21,151 nt of DNA, taken from assembly GCA_029983595.1 (NCBI GenBank), contig JASBZD010000011.1, forward strand, positions 1 through 21,151. Direction: 5' to 3'. The position numbers were made by a program, and so were the translations under genes. Position 1 is the first letter of the stretch; each line of letters opens with the position of its first letter. Below, piece by piece: positions 1-7,104 of this stretch. Source of the DNA: Peptoniphilaceae bacterium. GTDB taxonomy: Bacteria; Bacillota; Clostridia; Tissierellales; Peptoniphilaceae. The notes under the pieces were generated by a model. The model did no database searches. It worked only from the letters and a program-made list of their open reading frames with translations, and was not told the DNA's origin.

Positions 1-1131
1 TATAGACTAGCTAAAAATTCCAAAATAGTTAGAGCGTTAGTTAAAGCTTTAGAAAATGGTAAAGAAGTTACTGCTTTTATGGAACTTCAAGCTAGGTTTG
101 ATGAGGAATCTAACATTAATTATTCTGACTACTTAGCGGAAGCTGGATGTAAAATAGTATATGGAGTAGCAGGATATAAAGTCCACTCTAAAGTATGTCA
201 AATTACGCTTAGAGAAGATGAAAAATTAAAATATATTACTCAAATCGGCACTGGAAATTACAACGAAAAAACCAGTCGCCAATATACTGATATTTCGCTA
301 ATTACATCTAACGAAGACATTGCATCTGATGTTCAAAGATTTTTTAATAATCTATCACTTGGAATTACTGATAACGAATATGACTATCTATTAGTATCCC
401 CTAATGGGTTTAAATCTGCCTTAATGGATTTAATTGATAAAGAAATCGCTAAGGGAAAAGATGGTAGACTATTCTTTAAATTTAACTCTTTTACCGATAA
501 AGAACTTATGGCGAAACTTACTGAAGCGTCTAAAGCTGGCGTGAAAACTAGACTTATCGTGCGTGGTATATCTTGTATGAGACCTAATATAGAAGGATAT
601 ACTGATAATATTGAAATACGTTCAGTCGTAGGTAGATTTTTAGAACATCCTCGTGTATTTATCTTTGGTGAGGGTGAAGATGCTAAATATTTTATAGGTT
701 CGGCTGACTTAATGACTCGTAATACAGAAAAAAGAGTCGAGGTAACTACTCCAATATTTGATAAAGAGGCTAAAGAGAAGTTAAACCACTATATGGAACT
801 TCAATGGAAAGATAATATAAAAGCTAGATGTATGAATAATCTTGGAGAGTATGAAGAGATTAAGGACTCTGAAAGATCTTCTAATTTAGATTCTCAGGCT
901 AAGATGATGGAAATAGCTGAAAAAGATGCTTCTGGAATAGAGTTAAAATATGCTAGAGAAGCTAAGAGAACTCGCGATAAAGAAAAATCTAGAGAAAGAG
1001 AAAAAATAAAACGCGAAAAATCTGAAGAAGAAGTTATCGCTAGAGTAGAAGAAAAGCGAGCTGAAAGAGCAGAGCGCCGTGAAAAAGAAGGTGGATTTTT
1101 CAAAAGACTACTTAGCTTTTTTAAGAAATAA
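1..1131 (+). CDS. ppk1: Polyphosphate kinase PPK1, C-terminal part (5' end outside window)
   Basis: Reversible transfer of the ATP gamma-phosphate onto inorganic polyphosphate. The reading frame is open from base 1, so the ATG at 79 is an internal Met and the N-terminal half of the protein is missing from the window. Seen: the KARFDEE-like stretch (ELQARFDEE), the first phospholipase-D-like histidine motif GYKVHSK (codons 58-64 of the visible frame), which in the family carries the phosphorylated histidine, and the second histidine segment GRFLEHPRVFIF, with family arginines in between. The conserved fold ends near WKDNIKARC. About 90 further residues follow: a highly charged Glu/Lys/Arg-rich helix ending in GGFFKRLLSFFKK. 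Typical PPK1 proteins stop soon after the conserved fold, so this tail is odd. It is followed by an intrinsic terminator. Family assignment is secure; the role of the tail is unknown. Confidence 0.93.
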   Translation, partial: YRLAKNSKIVRALVKALENGKEVTAFMELQARFDEESNINYSDYLAEAGCKIVYGVAGYKVHSKVCQITLREDEKLKYITQIGTGNYNEKTSRQYTDISLITSNEDIASDVQRFFNNLSLGITDNEYDYLLVSPNGFKSALMDLIDKEIAKGKDGRLFFKFNSFTDKELMAKLTEASKAGVKTRLIVRGISCMRPNIEGYTDNIEIRSVVGRFLEHPRVFIFGEGEDAKYFIGSADLMTRNTEKRVEVTTPIFDKEAKEKLNHYMELQWKDNIKARCMNNLGEYEEIKDSERSSNLDSQAKMMEIAEKDASGIELKYAREAKRTRDKEKSREREKIKREKSEEEVIARVEEKRAERAERREKEGGFFKRLLSFFKK

Positions 1132-1145
1132 TTTATAAATTGTAG

Positions 1146-1176
1146 ATCGTCGTATAATATATGCGGCGATTTTTTA
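1146..1176 (+). terminator. Intrinsic terminator after ppk1
   Basis: A 7-bp stem (1146-1152 with 1164-1170, one G-U pair) and an 11-nt loop are followed by a T-run from 1170. It lies 15 bases after the ppk1 stop, so ppk1 and the symporter gene are probably separate units. Confidence 0.75.
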
Positions 1177-1199
1177 TTTATCCGCTAATTATGATAAAA

Positions 1200-1205
1200 T
1201 ATAAT
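1200..1205 (+). promoter_or_regulatory. Candidate -10 box for the AGCS symporter gene
   Basis: A perfect TATAAT lies 31 bases before the ATG at 1237, right after the ppk1 terminator. The -35 at 17-bp spacing (1177-1182, TTTATC) is poor. The -10 match is seen; promoter function is inferred from position. Confidence 0.4.
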
Positions 1206-1236
1206 AAACTTTAATCTATAAAAAATTGGTGAAAAA

Positions 1237-2619
1237 ATGGATATTTTAGATATAGTAAAAAATATAAACACAGTTCTCTGGGGATTACCAATTATGGGTC
1301 TTCTAGCTAGTTTTGGAATAGTTAGCACAATTTATTTAGGTTTTCCGCAGTTTAGAAAACTCCCATCAGAGATTAAGCATATTTTTAGTAGTAATTCTAA
1401 GGAACGTAAAGAAGGAACGATGTCCTCACTTCAGTCTCTTACTACAGCAATAGCAGCACAAGTTGGTACTGGTAATATTGGTGGAATAAGTACAGCTATT
1501 TTATCTGGAGGTCCTGGGTCTGTATTTTGGATGTGGGTTTTATCTATCCTTGGTATGTCTACTATATCTGTCGAGGCTATTCTAGCCCAGAAATTTAGAA
1601 CTAGAAAAGATGGCGAGCTAGTTGGTGGCCCAGCCTACTATATTAGCGAGGGATTTAAGCTTAAAAATCTATCTTCTCTAGGTCTGGTTTTTTCTTCACT
1701 TTTTGCTATTCTTATAGTTATCGCTTTAGGAATGATAGGAAATATGGTTCAGGCTAACTCAATTACTGAATCGATAAAGCGTGCATATGGCCTAAGCCCA
1801 GTTATTATAGGGATATTTATTTCAATTATTGCCGCCTTAATTTTTTCAGGTGGTATGAGTAGGATTTCTAGATTTACAGAGTTTATTGTGCCAATTATGG
1901 CTTTTATATATATTATAGGCTCGATAATTGTCTTAGTCATATATAAAGAACATATCGGACCAGTTTTTAAATCTATTTTTAAATCGGCATTTTCCTATTC
2001 TTCATTTATGGGAGGTACAATAGGATATACTGTAAAACAAGCTATGAGATATGGTATAGCTCGTGGACTTTTCTCTAACGAAGCAGGTATGGGATCTACT
2101 CCTAACTCCCACGCTGTAGCAGATGTAGAACATCCGGCAAAACAGGGATTTGTGGCAATGTTTGGGGTACTTGCTACTTTGATAATCTGTACAATGACTG
2201 CTTTAGTAGTTTTAGTAACTGAGGCTAACTTCTCTGGTGAAGAAGGAGTTGGGATAGCAATGTATGCGTTTAATAGCGCTTTTGGAATGATTGGTCAGAA
2301 ATTTTTATCTGTGGCTATAACCTTTTTTGCCTTCTCTACTATAATCGGCTGGTACTACTTTGGAGAAATAAATATAAAATTTTTATTTAAATCTAAAACT
2401 TCTATTAGTTTATATCGCATCTTTGTATTTAGCTCACTATTAGTCGGCTCAATGATGAGAGTAGAGCTAGTATGGCAATTATCAGATTTATTTAATGCAC
2501 TTATGATAATTCCTAATATAATCGGATTATATATCCTACTTCCAGATGCTAAAAATATCTACGATGATTATCTATTAAAACGTCAAATGGGAAATGTATA
2601 TTTTGATTATAAAGAATAG
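1237..2619 (+). CDS. AGCS family sodium:alanine (amino acid) symporter
   Basis: Imports a small neutral amino acid, usually alanine or glycine, together with Na+ across the cytoplasmic membrane. The 460-aa length is usual for the AlsT/DagA/AgcS family. Seen: a long series of hydrophobic segments, the N-terminal VGTGNIGGIS glycine-rich segment around residues 76-85, and the family signature ARGLFSNEAGMGSTPNSHA at about 275-293. The ATG at 1237 has a modest SD-like GGTGA at 1228-1232. It is monocistronic: a terminator lies on each side and a candidate TATAAT sits upstream. Substrate specificity cannot be read from sequence alone; alanine is the default for the family. Confidence 0.93.
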   Translation: MDILDIVKNINTVLWGLPIMGLLASFGIVSTIYLGFPQFRKLPSEIKHIFSSNSKERKEGTMSSLQSLTTAIAAQVGTGNIGGISTAILSGGPGSVFWMWVLSILGMSTISVEAILAQKFRTRKDGELVGGPAYYISEGFKLKNLSSLGLVFSSLFAILIVIALGMIGNMVQANSITESIKRAYGLSPVIIGIFISIIAALIFSGGMSRISRFTEFIVPIMAFIYIIGSIIVLVIYKEHIGPVFKSIFKSAFSYSSFMGGTIGYTVKQAMRYGIARGLFSNEAGMGSTPNSHAVADVEHPAKQGFVAMFGVLATLIICTMTALVVLVTEANFSGEEGVGIAMYAFNSAFGMIGQKFLSVAITFFAFSTIIGWYYFGEINIKFLFKSKTSISLYRIFVFSSLLVGSMMRVELVWQLSDLFNALMIIPNIIGLYILLPDAKNIYDDYLLKRQMGNVYFDYKE

Positions 2620-2626
2620 AATTTAA

Positions 2627-2667
2627 AAAGGCTTCCAACATAATTAAGTTGGAGGCCTTTATTTTAT
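2627..2667. terminator. Strong bidirectional terminator between convergent genes
   Basis: A 13-bp inverted repeat (2627-2639 with 2648-2660, one G-U pair on the plus strand) with an 8-nt loop has T-rich flanks on both strands. It sits between the symporter stop (2619) and the stop of the convergent zinc-ribbon gene (2667) and can serve both. Confidence 0.88.
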
Positions 2668-2894
2668 TAAACCCCGACGGGAGGTACTTTTTCTCGCATA
2701 CTATATTCATTAAATAATTTATTTATAATCGCGATTTCTACCATTTCATCATATATAACTGTGCCACAATTTATACATACAGCCTCATCTGCTTTAATTT
2801 TAATATCTTTTCCATGAACTTTATAAACTTGGTCTTGTGAAGTAAGTTTTTTTTCTACAAAAGTTTTACATTTTATACAGTAGTTTTTTTCCAT
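2667..2894 (-). CDS. Small zinc-ribbon protein, MqsA/YgiT-type zinc finger only
   Basis: A 75-aa protein with two CxxC pairs (C6/C9 and C40/C43) and a beta-rich middle, the layout of the YgiT-type zinc finger found at the N-terminus of MqsA-like antitoxins and regulators. Those proteins normally continue into a helix-turn-helix domain. This one stops after a short helix-like segment (VEIAIINKLFNEY) and ends REKVPPVGV, so it either is a stand-alone domain or has lost the DNA-binding half. A clear SD (AAAGGAG) precedes the ATG at 2894. No toxin gene is adjacent. The zinc ribbon is well supported by the cysteines; the link to MqsA is by resemblance, and the function is unknown. Confidence 0.65.
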   Translation of the reverse strand: MEKNYCIKCKTFVEKKLTSQDQVYKVHGKDIKIKADEAVCINCGTVIYDEMVEIAIINKLFNEYSMREKVPPVGV

Positions 2895-2961
2895 AAAATT
2901 CTCCTTTAAAGTTTTAATTTTAATAAAGCGTATCTAGTTATGGCGTCTATATTTAGTTGTT

Positions 2962-2995
2962 ATATATAAAAAACGACATGTCACCATGCCGTATT
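2962..2995 (-). terminator. Terminator hairpin overlapping the end of the 39-aa ORF
   Basis: Minus strand: a 7-bp stem (2991-2985 with 2980-2974, one G-U pair), loop GTGA, then six Ts (2973-2968). The loop contains the TGA stop codon of the small ORF. The zinc-ribbon gene begins about 70 bases further on, with no obvious promoter in between. Confidence 0.75.
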
Positions 2996-3100
2996 GCTTT
3001 TAGAGATTAAAAAGTCAGTATCACTATATGTATTATTATCTTTTCGTTTAAAGTCAATAAAGTTTGAGATGTCAATAAATAAAGTCTTTATTTTATACAT
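2981..3100 (-). CDS. Putative 39-aa small protein or leader peptide
   Basis: This short frame starts at an ATG (3098-3100) and ends with TGA at 2981-2983. The SD AGGAGG (3112-3117) is perfect, with an 11-base spacer, rather long but usable. The predicted peptide begins MYKIKTLFIDISNFIDFKR and ends SKSNTAW. It has no cysteine, no membrane segment and no family I recognise. A GTCAATAAA direct repeat (3053-3061 and 3071-3079) encodes a repeated FID. Isolated between the PBP terminator and its own terminator hairpin, it looks like a self-contained transcript: a signalling or bacteriocin-like peptide, a small regulator, or a leader peptide for the zinc-ribbon gene. SD plus terminator support a real gene; function is unknown. 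Confidence 0.5.
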   Translation of the reverse strand: MYKIKTLFIDISNFIDFKRKDNNTYSDTDFLISKSNTAW

Positions 3101-3140
3101 TATTTAGTGCACCTCCTAAAGTTTTATACTATATATACAT

Positions 3141-3153
3141 ATTATCAGATAAT
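3141..3153. promoter_or_regulatory. 13-bp palindrome upstream of the 39-aa ORF
   Basis: A perfect inverted repeat, ATTATC-A-GATAAT, lies 41 bases upstream of the small ORF start, where a promoter or operator would be expected. In AT-rich DNA such palindromes also arise by chance. On the minus strand GATAAT within it also resembles a -10 box. Confidence 0.25.
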
Positions 3154-3230
3154 TATTTAAAATTGTGATTTGTTAAGAACATTTTACTATATTTATATGC
3201 GCTTAATATTTAATGATTTCTAAATAAATT

Positions 3231-3255
3231 AAAAAAGGACGGATTTTCTCCGCCC
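3231..3255 (-). terminator. Intrinsic terminator of the FHA-FtsW-PBP operon
   Basis: Minus strand: GGGCGGA (3255-3249), a 5-nt loop and TCCGTCC (3243-3237), followed by six Ts (3236-3231). The stem is 7 bp with one G-U pair. It lies just after the PBP stop codon. Confidence 0.9.
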
Positions 3256-3261
3256 AATTTA

Positions 3262-4668
3262 TTATTCTTCTATATGTTTTAAAACTGATAAAATTACATC
3301 CCTTCCGATAGGCGTTGCAGTCTCGCCACCTAGTCCACCTTGCTCTACAATTACAGCTACTACTACTTTAGGGTCATCTGCTGGAGCAAATCCCACATAC
3401 CATGAGTGGTTCTCGCCAGTTGCGTTTTCTGCAGTACCAGTTTTTGATGCAACTTGTATATTTTTTAAAGAGGCATTTCTAGCTGTACCGGATTTTGTAG
3501 TTTTTATCATTAAATCTGTAATCTCTGAAGCTATTTCAGAAGTTATGGGATTAGCTAAAACTTTAGGCTCGCTAGTATATACAGTCTCACCTTTTCTATC
3601 TACTATTTTATTTACTACATATGGCTTCATCATTGCCCCATCATTTGCTATAGCTGAAGTCATAAGCGCCATATGAAGAGGTGTAGAAAGCACTTTACCC
3701 TGTCCAATAGCTGATGCAGAAAGTGCCACTCTATCAGTACCTGCTCCAAAGTTTAGAGTAGAAGTCGTAACTGGAAGATCAAATGGTATATTATTATCAA
3801 AATAAAACTTTTTAGCTAGTGCCTCAAAATTACTAAGTCCTACATCTTGCACCTTAGTTACAAAATAGGTATTTAAACTTAGACTAAATGCCTTAGATAA
3901 ATCTACTTTTCCAAGCTCACTTCTGCCAAAGTCCTTAAACTCATAACCTGAAACTTTTGCTTTTCCAGTGTGATTATAAGACTGATCTACTCCATTTTCT
4001 AAAATTGCAGAAGTAGTAATAATTTTCATTATAGAACCTGGAGGATATTTACCATTTAGAGCTCTATTAAATAACTCTGCATCTTTAGAAGTAGAAACTT
4101 GTTCCCAATTTGTGCCGACAGTATTAGGGTCATATTGAGGCATACTTATTAATGAGTAGACTTCTCCAGTTTTTGGGTTTAAAGCTACTACAGCTCCTTT
4201 ATATCCCTCCATAAGATGTGATACATCAGTCTGTACCCTCGTATCGGTAGTAAGATATACAGAGTCTCCCATTCTTTCATTAGATAAAATCTCATCTTTT
4301 AAATCTTCTGCATCTTTTATAGAATTATCAGTAAGATACTTATTCATCGTATCCTCAAGCCCAGTACGTCCCAGACTTTTATAATTATAACCAATTATAT
4401 GTGAGTATTCTTTAGGGAATAGATATTCTCTTATCTGATTATTTTTCTCATCTTTATAAGTCTGAGCTAAAAGATTATTATCTCTATCATAAAATGGGCC
4501 GCGTATAATATTATTGGCAGTATATTGGTTTCTTTTATTTTGAGTACTCTCTCGATAAGTCTCACTTTGGAAAATCATAAAATAAGTAAGATATATAATA
4601 ATCCCCAAAAATAAAATCATAACGCCGGTTAAAAGTATCAGCGTTCTTCTACGTTCTCTCTCATTCAT
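3262..4668 (-). CDS. Class B penicillin-binding protein (D,D-transpeptidase, PbpA/FtsI type)
   Basis: Cross-links peptidoglycan stem peptides outside the membrane, as partner of the SEDS glycosyltransferase encoded just upstream. Seen, numbering from the ATG at 4668: a cytoplasmic Arg-rich start, one membrane segment (about 9-33), a pedestal region, and the transpeptidase motifs SIMK (nucleophile S212), SLN (264-266) and KTGT (409-412). At 468 aa it is short, like mycobacterial PbpA, without PASTA repeats. An ATG two codons upstream (4674) sits only 2 bases from the AGGAGG at 4677-4682; the ATG at 4668 has 8 bases and is the better start. It overlaps the SEDS gene by 8 bases, so translation is probably coupled. 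Confidence 0.93.
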   Translation of the reverse strand: MNERERRRTLILLTGVMILFLGIIIYLTYFMIFQSETYRESTQNKRNQYTANNIIRGPFYDRDNNLLAQTYKDEKNNQIREYLFPKEYSHIIGYNYKSLGRTGLEDTMNKYLTDNSIKDAEDLKDEILSNERMGDSVYLTTDTRVQTDVSHLMEGYKGAVVALNPKTGEVYSLISMPQYDPNTVGTNWEQVSTSKDAELFNRALNGKYPPGSIMKIITTSAILENGVDQSYNHTGKAKVSGYEFKDFGRSELGKVDLSKAFSLSLNTYFVTKVQDVGLSNFEALAKKFYFDNNIPFDLPVTTSTLNFGAGTDRVALSASAIGQGKVLSTPLHMALMTSAIANDGAMMKPYVVNKIVDRKGETVYTSEPKVLANPITSEIASEITDLMIKTTKSGTARNASLKNIQVASKTGTAENATGENHSWYVGFAPADDPKVVVAVIVEQGGLGGETATPIGRDVILSVLKHIEE

Positions 4669-5905
4669 AGTCATCGCCTCCTACTATCGCCTGCTTTTGG
4701 TCTTCAGAGCAAGCCTGAAGTACACCAAGTGCAAGAAAACTAGAAATCATTGACGACCCACCATAGGAAACAAAAGGCAGAGTAATACCAGTCATTGGTA
4801 TAAATTTAGTCACACCACCGATAGCTATAAAGGCCTGAATCCCAAAAGAGATCCCAATTCCTAAAGCTAATATCCTATAAAATCTATTAGACTGAACTAT
4901 AGAAACCTTAAAAGATCTATAAACTAAAATCATAAATAACATAATTACGCCTATTCCAGTAAGTAGACCCAGCTCTTCACATATTGCTGCAAAAATAAAG
5001 TCAGAACTTACATCAGGAATTAGAAGCGGATAGCCAAGTCCTACTCCCGCACCAGTAAATCCACCACTAGCAATGGCAAATAGAGATTGTAAAATCTGTC
5101 CACCCGGATCGCTCCATGGATCTATCCATAAGTTAAATCTCTTTTTAACGTGATCAAAAATAAAATATCCCATGATTACAGCCACAATCGATATTATTAT
5201 AGAAAAAGCAATAAGTCCCCTCTTATCCTCATAAATAAATTGAAGACCTAAGAATATTGCTAAAAACATCACTGCAGTACCTAGATCACGCTGCAAGAAT
5301 AAAAATCCTATAAAAAGATAAACTACACCCATCATAATAATAGATGAATGCTCTATTTTCTCATACTTTTGACGATTATAATAAAAGTTAGCAATAATAA
5401 AAATAAGCGCAAGTTTTATAAACTCTGATGGCTGGATACTAAAAGCACCATCTCCAAAAACGATCCAGTTTCTAGAACCTCTAATAGTGCTACCAAATAT
5501 CAAAGTCGCGACAAAAAGTCCAATCGATATGACTATTAAGAAATTAAATAGTTTATCCCATATATCTAGATGCTTAACTAAAAAATAGGCGACAAAAAAT
5601 ACTAATATACCGCCTAAAGCCCAGACTAAGTGCCGTATACCTAAGACCTGGTTTATACTAAAATTCATAATCGCTCCAATAGAAATAAGCATAGAGACAA
5701 TCATAAAAATATATTGGTCACCATTAGTAACCTTTTCTAAAAGTAGGTTCGAAAAATATAACATCGCGATTAGGACAGCCGCCATAATCCCTAGATTTCT
5801 ATTTTGACCTAAATCCTTATAAAACATTAGATTGCCGATAGCTAAAATATCAAAAACCAAAAGTAGATTTCTCGGCTTTCTAATCTTTCTAAATTTATTA
5901 AACAT
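4661..5905 (-). CDS. SEDS family peptidoglycan glycosyltransferase (FtsW/RodA/SpoVE)
   Basis: Polymerises lipid II into glycan strands in the membrane, working with the class B PBP encoded next. The 414-aa protein has about ten hydrophobic segments. Family motifs seen: FSIQPSEFIKLA (155-166), the GGFTGAGVGLG loop (281-291), SSDFIFAAICEELGL (300-314) containing D302, which aligns with the essential catalytic Asp of RodA/FtsW, and TGITLPFVSYGGSS (372-385). The start has an AGGGA-like SD, and the FHA gene stop is 7 bases upstream. FtsW and RodA cannot be separated safely by sequence alone. The order FHA-SEDS-PBP matches the actinobacterial and clostridial arrangement, where the protein is often called RodA or FtsW-like. 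Confidence 0.93.
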   Translation of the reverse strand: MFNKFRKIRKPRNLLLVFDILAIGNLMFYKDLGQNRNLGIMAAVLIAMLYFSNLLLEKVTNGDQYIFMIVSMLISIGAIMNFSINQVLGIRHLVWALGGILVFFVAYFLVKHLDIWDKLFNFLIVISIGLFVATLIFGSTIRGSRNWIVFGDGAFSIQPSEFIKLALIFIIANFYYNRQKYEKIEHSSIIMMGVVYLFIGFLFLQRDLGTAVMFLAIFLGLQFIYEDKRGLIAFSIIISIVAVIMGYFIFDHVKKRFNLWIDPWSDPGGQILQSLFAIASGGFTGAGVGLGYPLLIPDVSSDFIFAAICEELGLLTGIGVIMLFMILVYRSFKVSIVQSNRFYRILALGIGISFGIQAFIAIGGVTKFIPMTGITLPFVSYGGSSMISSFLALGVLQACSEDQKQAIVGGDDYE

Positions 5906-5912
5906 AATTTCC

Positions 5913-6347
5913 CTATCTATTTACAAACATAAATTGAATTTTTCCAACTCCGATAAGATCTCCGTCAGAAAGCTCTAGGACATTATTTTCTATATCATTT
6001 CCATTAAGATAAGTCCCATTAGAGCTGCCCATATCCTCTAGATAGTAATATCCATCCTTAAAATAAACCTTCATATGGTTTTTAGAAACGACTCTATCTT
6101 TTACATAAATATCATTTCTAGAAGATCTACCTACAGATATTTCCCCAACTATTGGGTAGTATTCCTGCATCTTAAAATCTAGCTGGTCTAGTCTATTTAT
6201 AACTTTTAGATATGCTACATTCTTAGCAGCAGTGGAGCTAGCAGAAGATGAGATATCTAAATAAATTAATCTAATTATATTTAAGATAAATAAGTAAATT
6301 ATTATAATAAATATATATCTTAGAATTAAAGACAATATTTGAAACAT
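5913..6347 (-). CDS. Membrane-anchored FHA-domain protein
   Basis: A phosphothreonine-binding FHA domain tethered to the membrane; in related operons it links Ser/Thr kinase signalling to wall synthesis. The 144-aa protein has a single N-terminal hydrophobic segment (about 4-30), a Ser/Ala-rich linker (32-41) and an FHA domain (about 67-142) with the classical residues GRSSRNDI (73-80), SKNH (88-91) and SSNGT (108-112). A good SD (GGAGGT, 6353-6358) stands 5 bases before the ATG. It is the first gene of the FHA-SEDS-PBP operon. No PASTA kinase or phosphatase gene is in the window, so the phosphorylated partner is unknown. Confidence 0.88.
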   Translation of the reverse strand: MFQILSLILRYIFIIIIYLFILNIIRLIYLDISSSASSTAAKNVAYLKVINRLDQLDFKMQEYYPIVGEISVGRSSRNDIYVKDRVVSKNHMKVYFKDGYYYLEDMGSSNGTYLNGNDIENNVLELSDGDLIGVGKIQFMFVNR

Positions 6348-6377
6348 TATTTACCTCCATTTAAAATATTTTATCAT

Positions 6378-6383
6378 ATTATA
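6378..6383 (-). promoter_or_regulatory. Candidate -10 box of the FHA-FtsW-PBP operon
   Basis: A perfect TATAAT on the minus strand lies 30 bases upstream of the FHA ATG, in the divergent intergenic region. No good -35 is seen at 17 bp. The position fits a short leader of about 24 bases. Confidence 0.4.
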
Positions 6384-6423
6384 GATTTAAAATAAAACAA
6401 AATAGAAGTATGTTAAAATAGTT

Positions 6424-6446
6424 TATAATAACTAATCTTATATAAT
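6424..6446 (+). promoter_or_regulatory. Two candidate -10 boxes for recX
   Basis: TATAAT occurs twice on the plus strand (6424-6429 and 6441-6446), 50-70 bases before the recX ATG in the divergent gap. Neither has a convincing -35, and the AT-richness lowers confidence. Confidence 0.3.
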
Positions 6447-6495
6447 AACTATTTTACAAAGTTATAAATAATTAAATAAGGAAAATAAAATTTAT

Positions 6496-7104
6496 ATGAA
6501 AATAACAGTAGAAAAGCAAAAAAATAATAAAGAAAGATTTAGTCTATATTCTGATGGGAAATACATAATGAGCGCATCATATGAAAATCTAGCGCCTTTT
6601 GGGTATGTCGAGTTTGAAATATCTGATAGCGATTTAGAATATCTAAAATATAAAGAAGACTATGATAAAATTTTTAGAAAAGCCGTAAACTACGCTACTC
6701 GCGGTTATAAATCTAAAAAAGAAGTAATAGACTGGATGTATAAAAATAAAATAGAAAAAGAAATCCACGATGAAGTAATAAATTATCTAGAGGAATATGG
6801 ACTTCTAGATGATAAGGCATATCTAGAGATGTATCTTGAGGAAAAATTTAATTTTACAACTGATGGTTCTATAAAAATTAAAAATAAATTATATCAAAAA
6901 GGATTTGATGGAAAAGAAATAGATCCATATCTACCTAAATATCGCGAAATAGAAAGAGAAAATCTAAAAAAACTTATAACTGATAGAAAAAAATCTAGAC
7001 CAAATGAAGATAGCCAAAAACTTATTAGATATTTACTAAATAAAGGATATGAATACTCGATGATACGAGAAGAGATGGGAAATTTTTATGACGATAAGTA
7101 CTAA
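6496..7104 (+). CDS. recX: Regulatory protein RecX
   Basis: RecX binds RecA filaments and modulates recombination and SOS induction in the cytoplasm. The 202-aa protein has the typical all-helical repeats: FRKAVNYATRGYKSKKEV with the Tyr/Arg-rich helix, IDWMYKNKIEKE, and the hallmark VINYLEEYGLLDDKAY near 93-108, repeated less perfectly towards the C-terminus (LIRYLLNKGYEYSMIREEM). An N-terminal beta-like extension of about 50 residues is common in Firmicutes RecX. The SD is weak (AAGGA about 12 bases upstream). recA is not in the window. The end overlaps the GIY-YIG gene by 17 bases, indicating co-transcription. Confidence 0.9.
   Translation: MKITVEKQKNNKERFSLYSDGKYIMSASYENLAPFGYVEFEISDSDLEYLKYKEDYDKIFRKAVNYATRGYKSKKEVIDWMYKNKIEKEIHDEVINYLEEYGLLDDKAYLEMYLEEKFNFTTDGSIKIKNKLYQKGFDGKEIDPYLPKYREIERENLKKLITDRKKSRPNEDSQKLIRYLLNKGYEYSMIREEMGNFYDDKY

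Larger units (their letters stand above)
2895..3261. other. Longest gap between well-supported genes (367 bases), contents described
   Basis: From left to right it holds an AT-rich leader with the SD of the zinc-ribbon gene, the terminator hairpin at 2962-2995, the 39-aa ORF, its SD at 3112-3117, a palindrome at 3141-3153, an AT-rich stretch without a clear gene (3154-3230), and the PBP operon terminator at 3231-3255. No RNA gene was recognised. Confidence 0.7.

Noticed and set aside
79..81. ATG at 79 as the start of the polyphosphate kinase gene
   Set aside because: The frame is open from base 1 and the upstream codons (YRLAKNSKIVRALVKALENG) are normal PPK1 sequence; the gene is cut by the window edge.
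894..1103. 69-codon minus-strand frame opposite the ppk1 tail
   Set aside because: Ser-rich mirror of the charged E/K/R repeat codons; no ribosome binding site and no recognisable domain.
4669..4674. ATG at 4674 as the PBP start
   Set aside because: Only 2 bases separate it from the AGGAGG at 4677-4682; the ATG at 4668 has an 8-base spacing.
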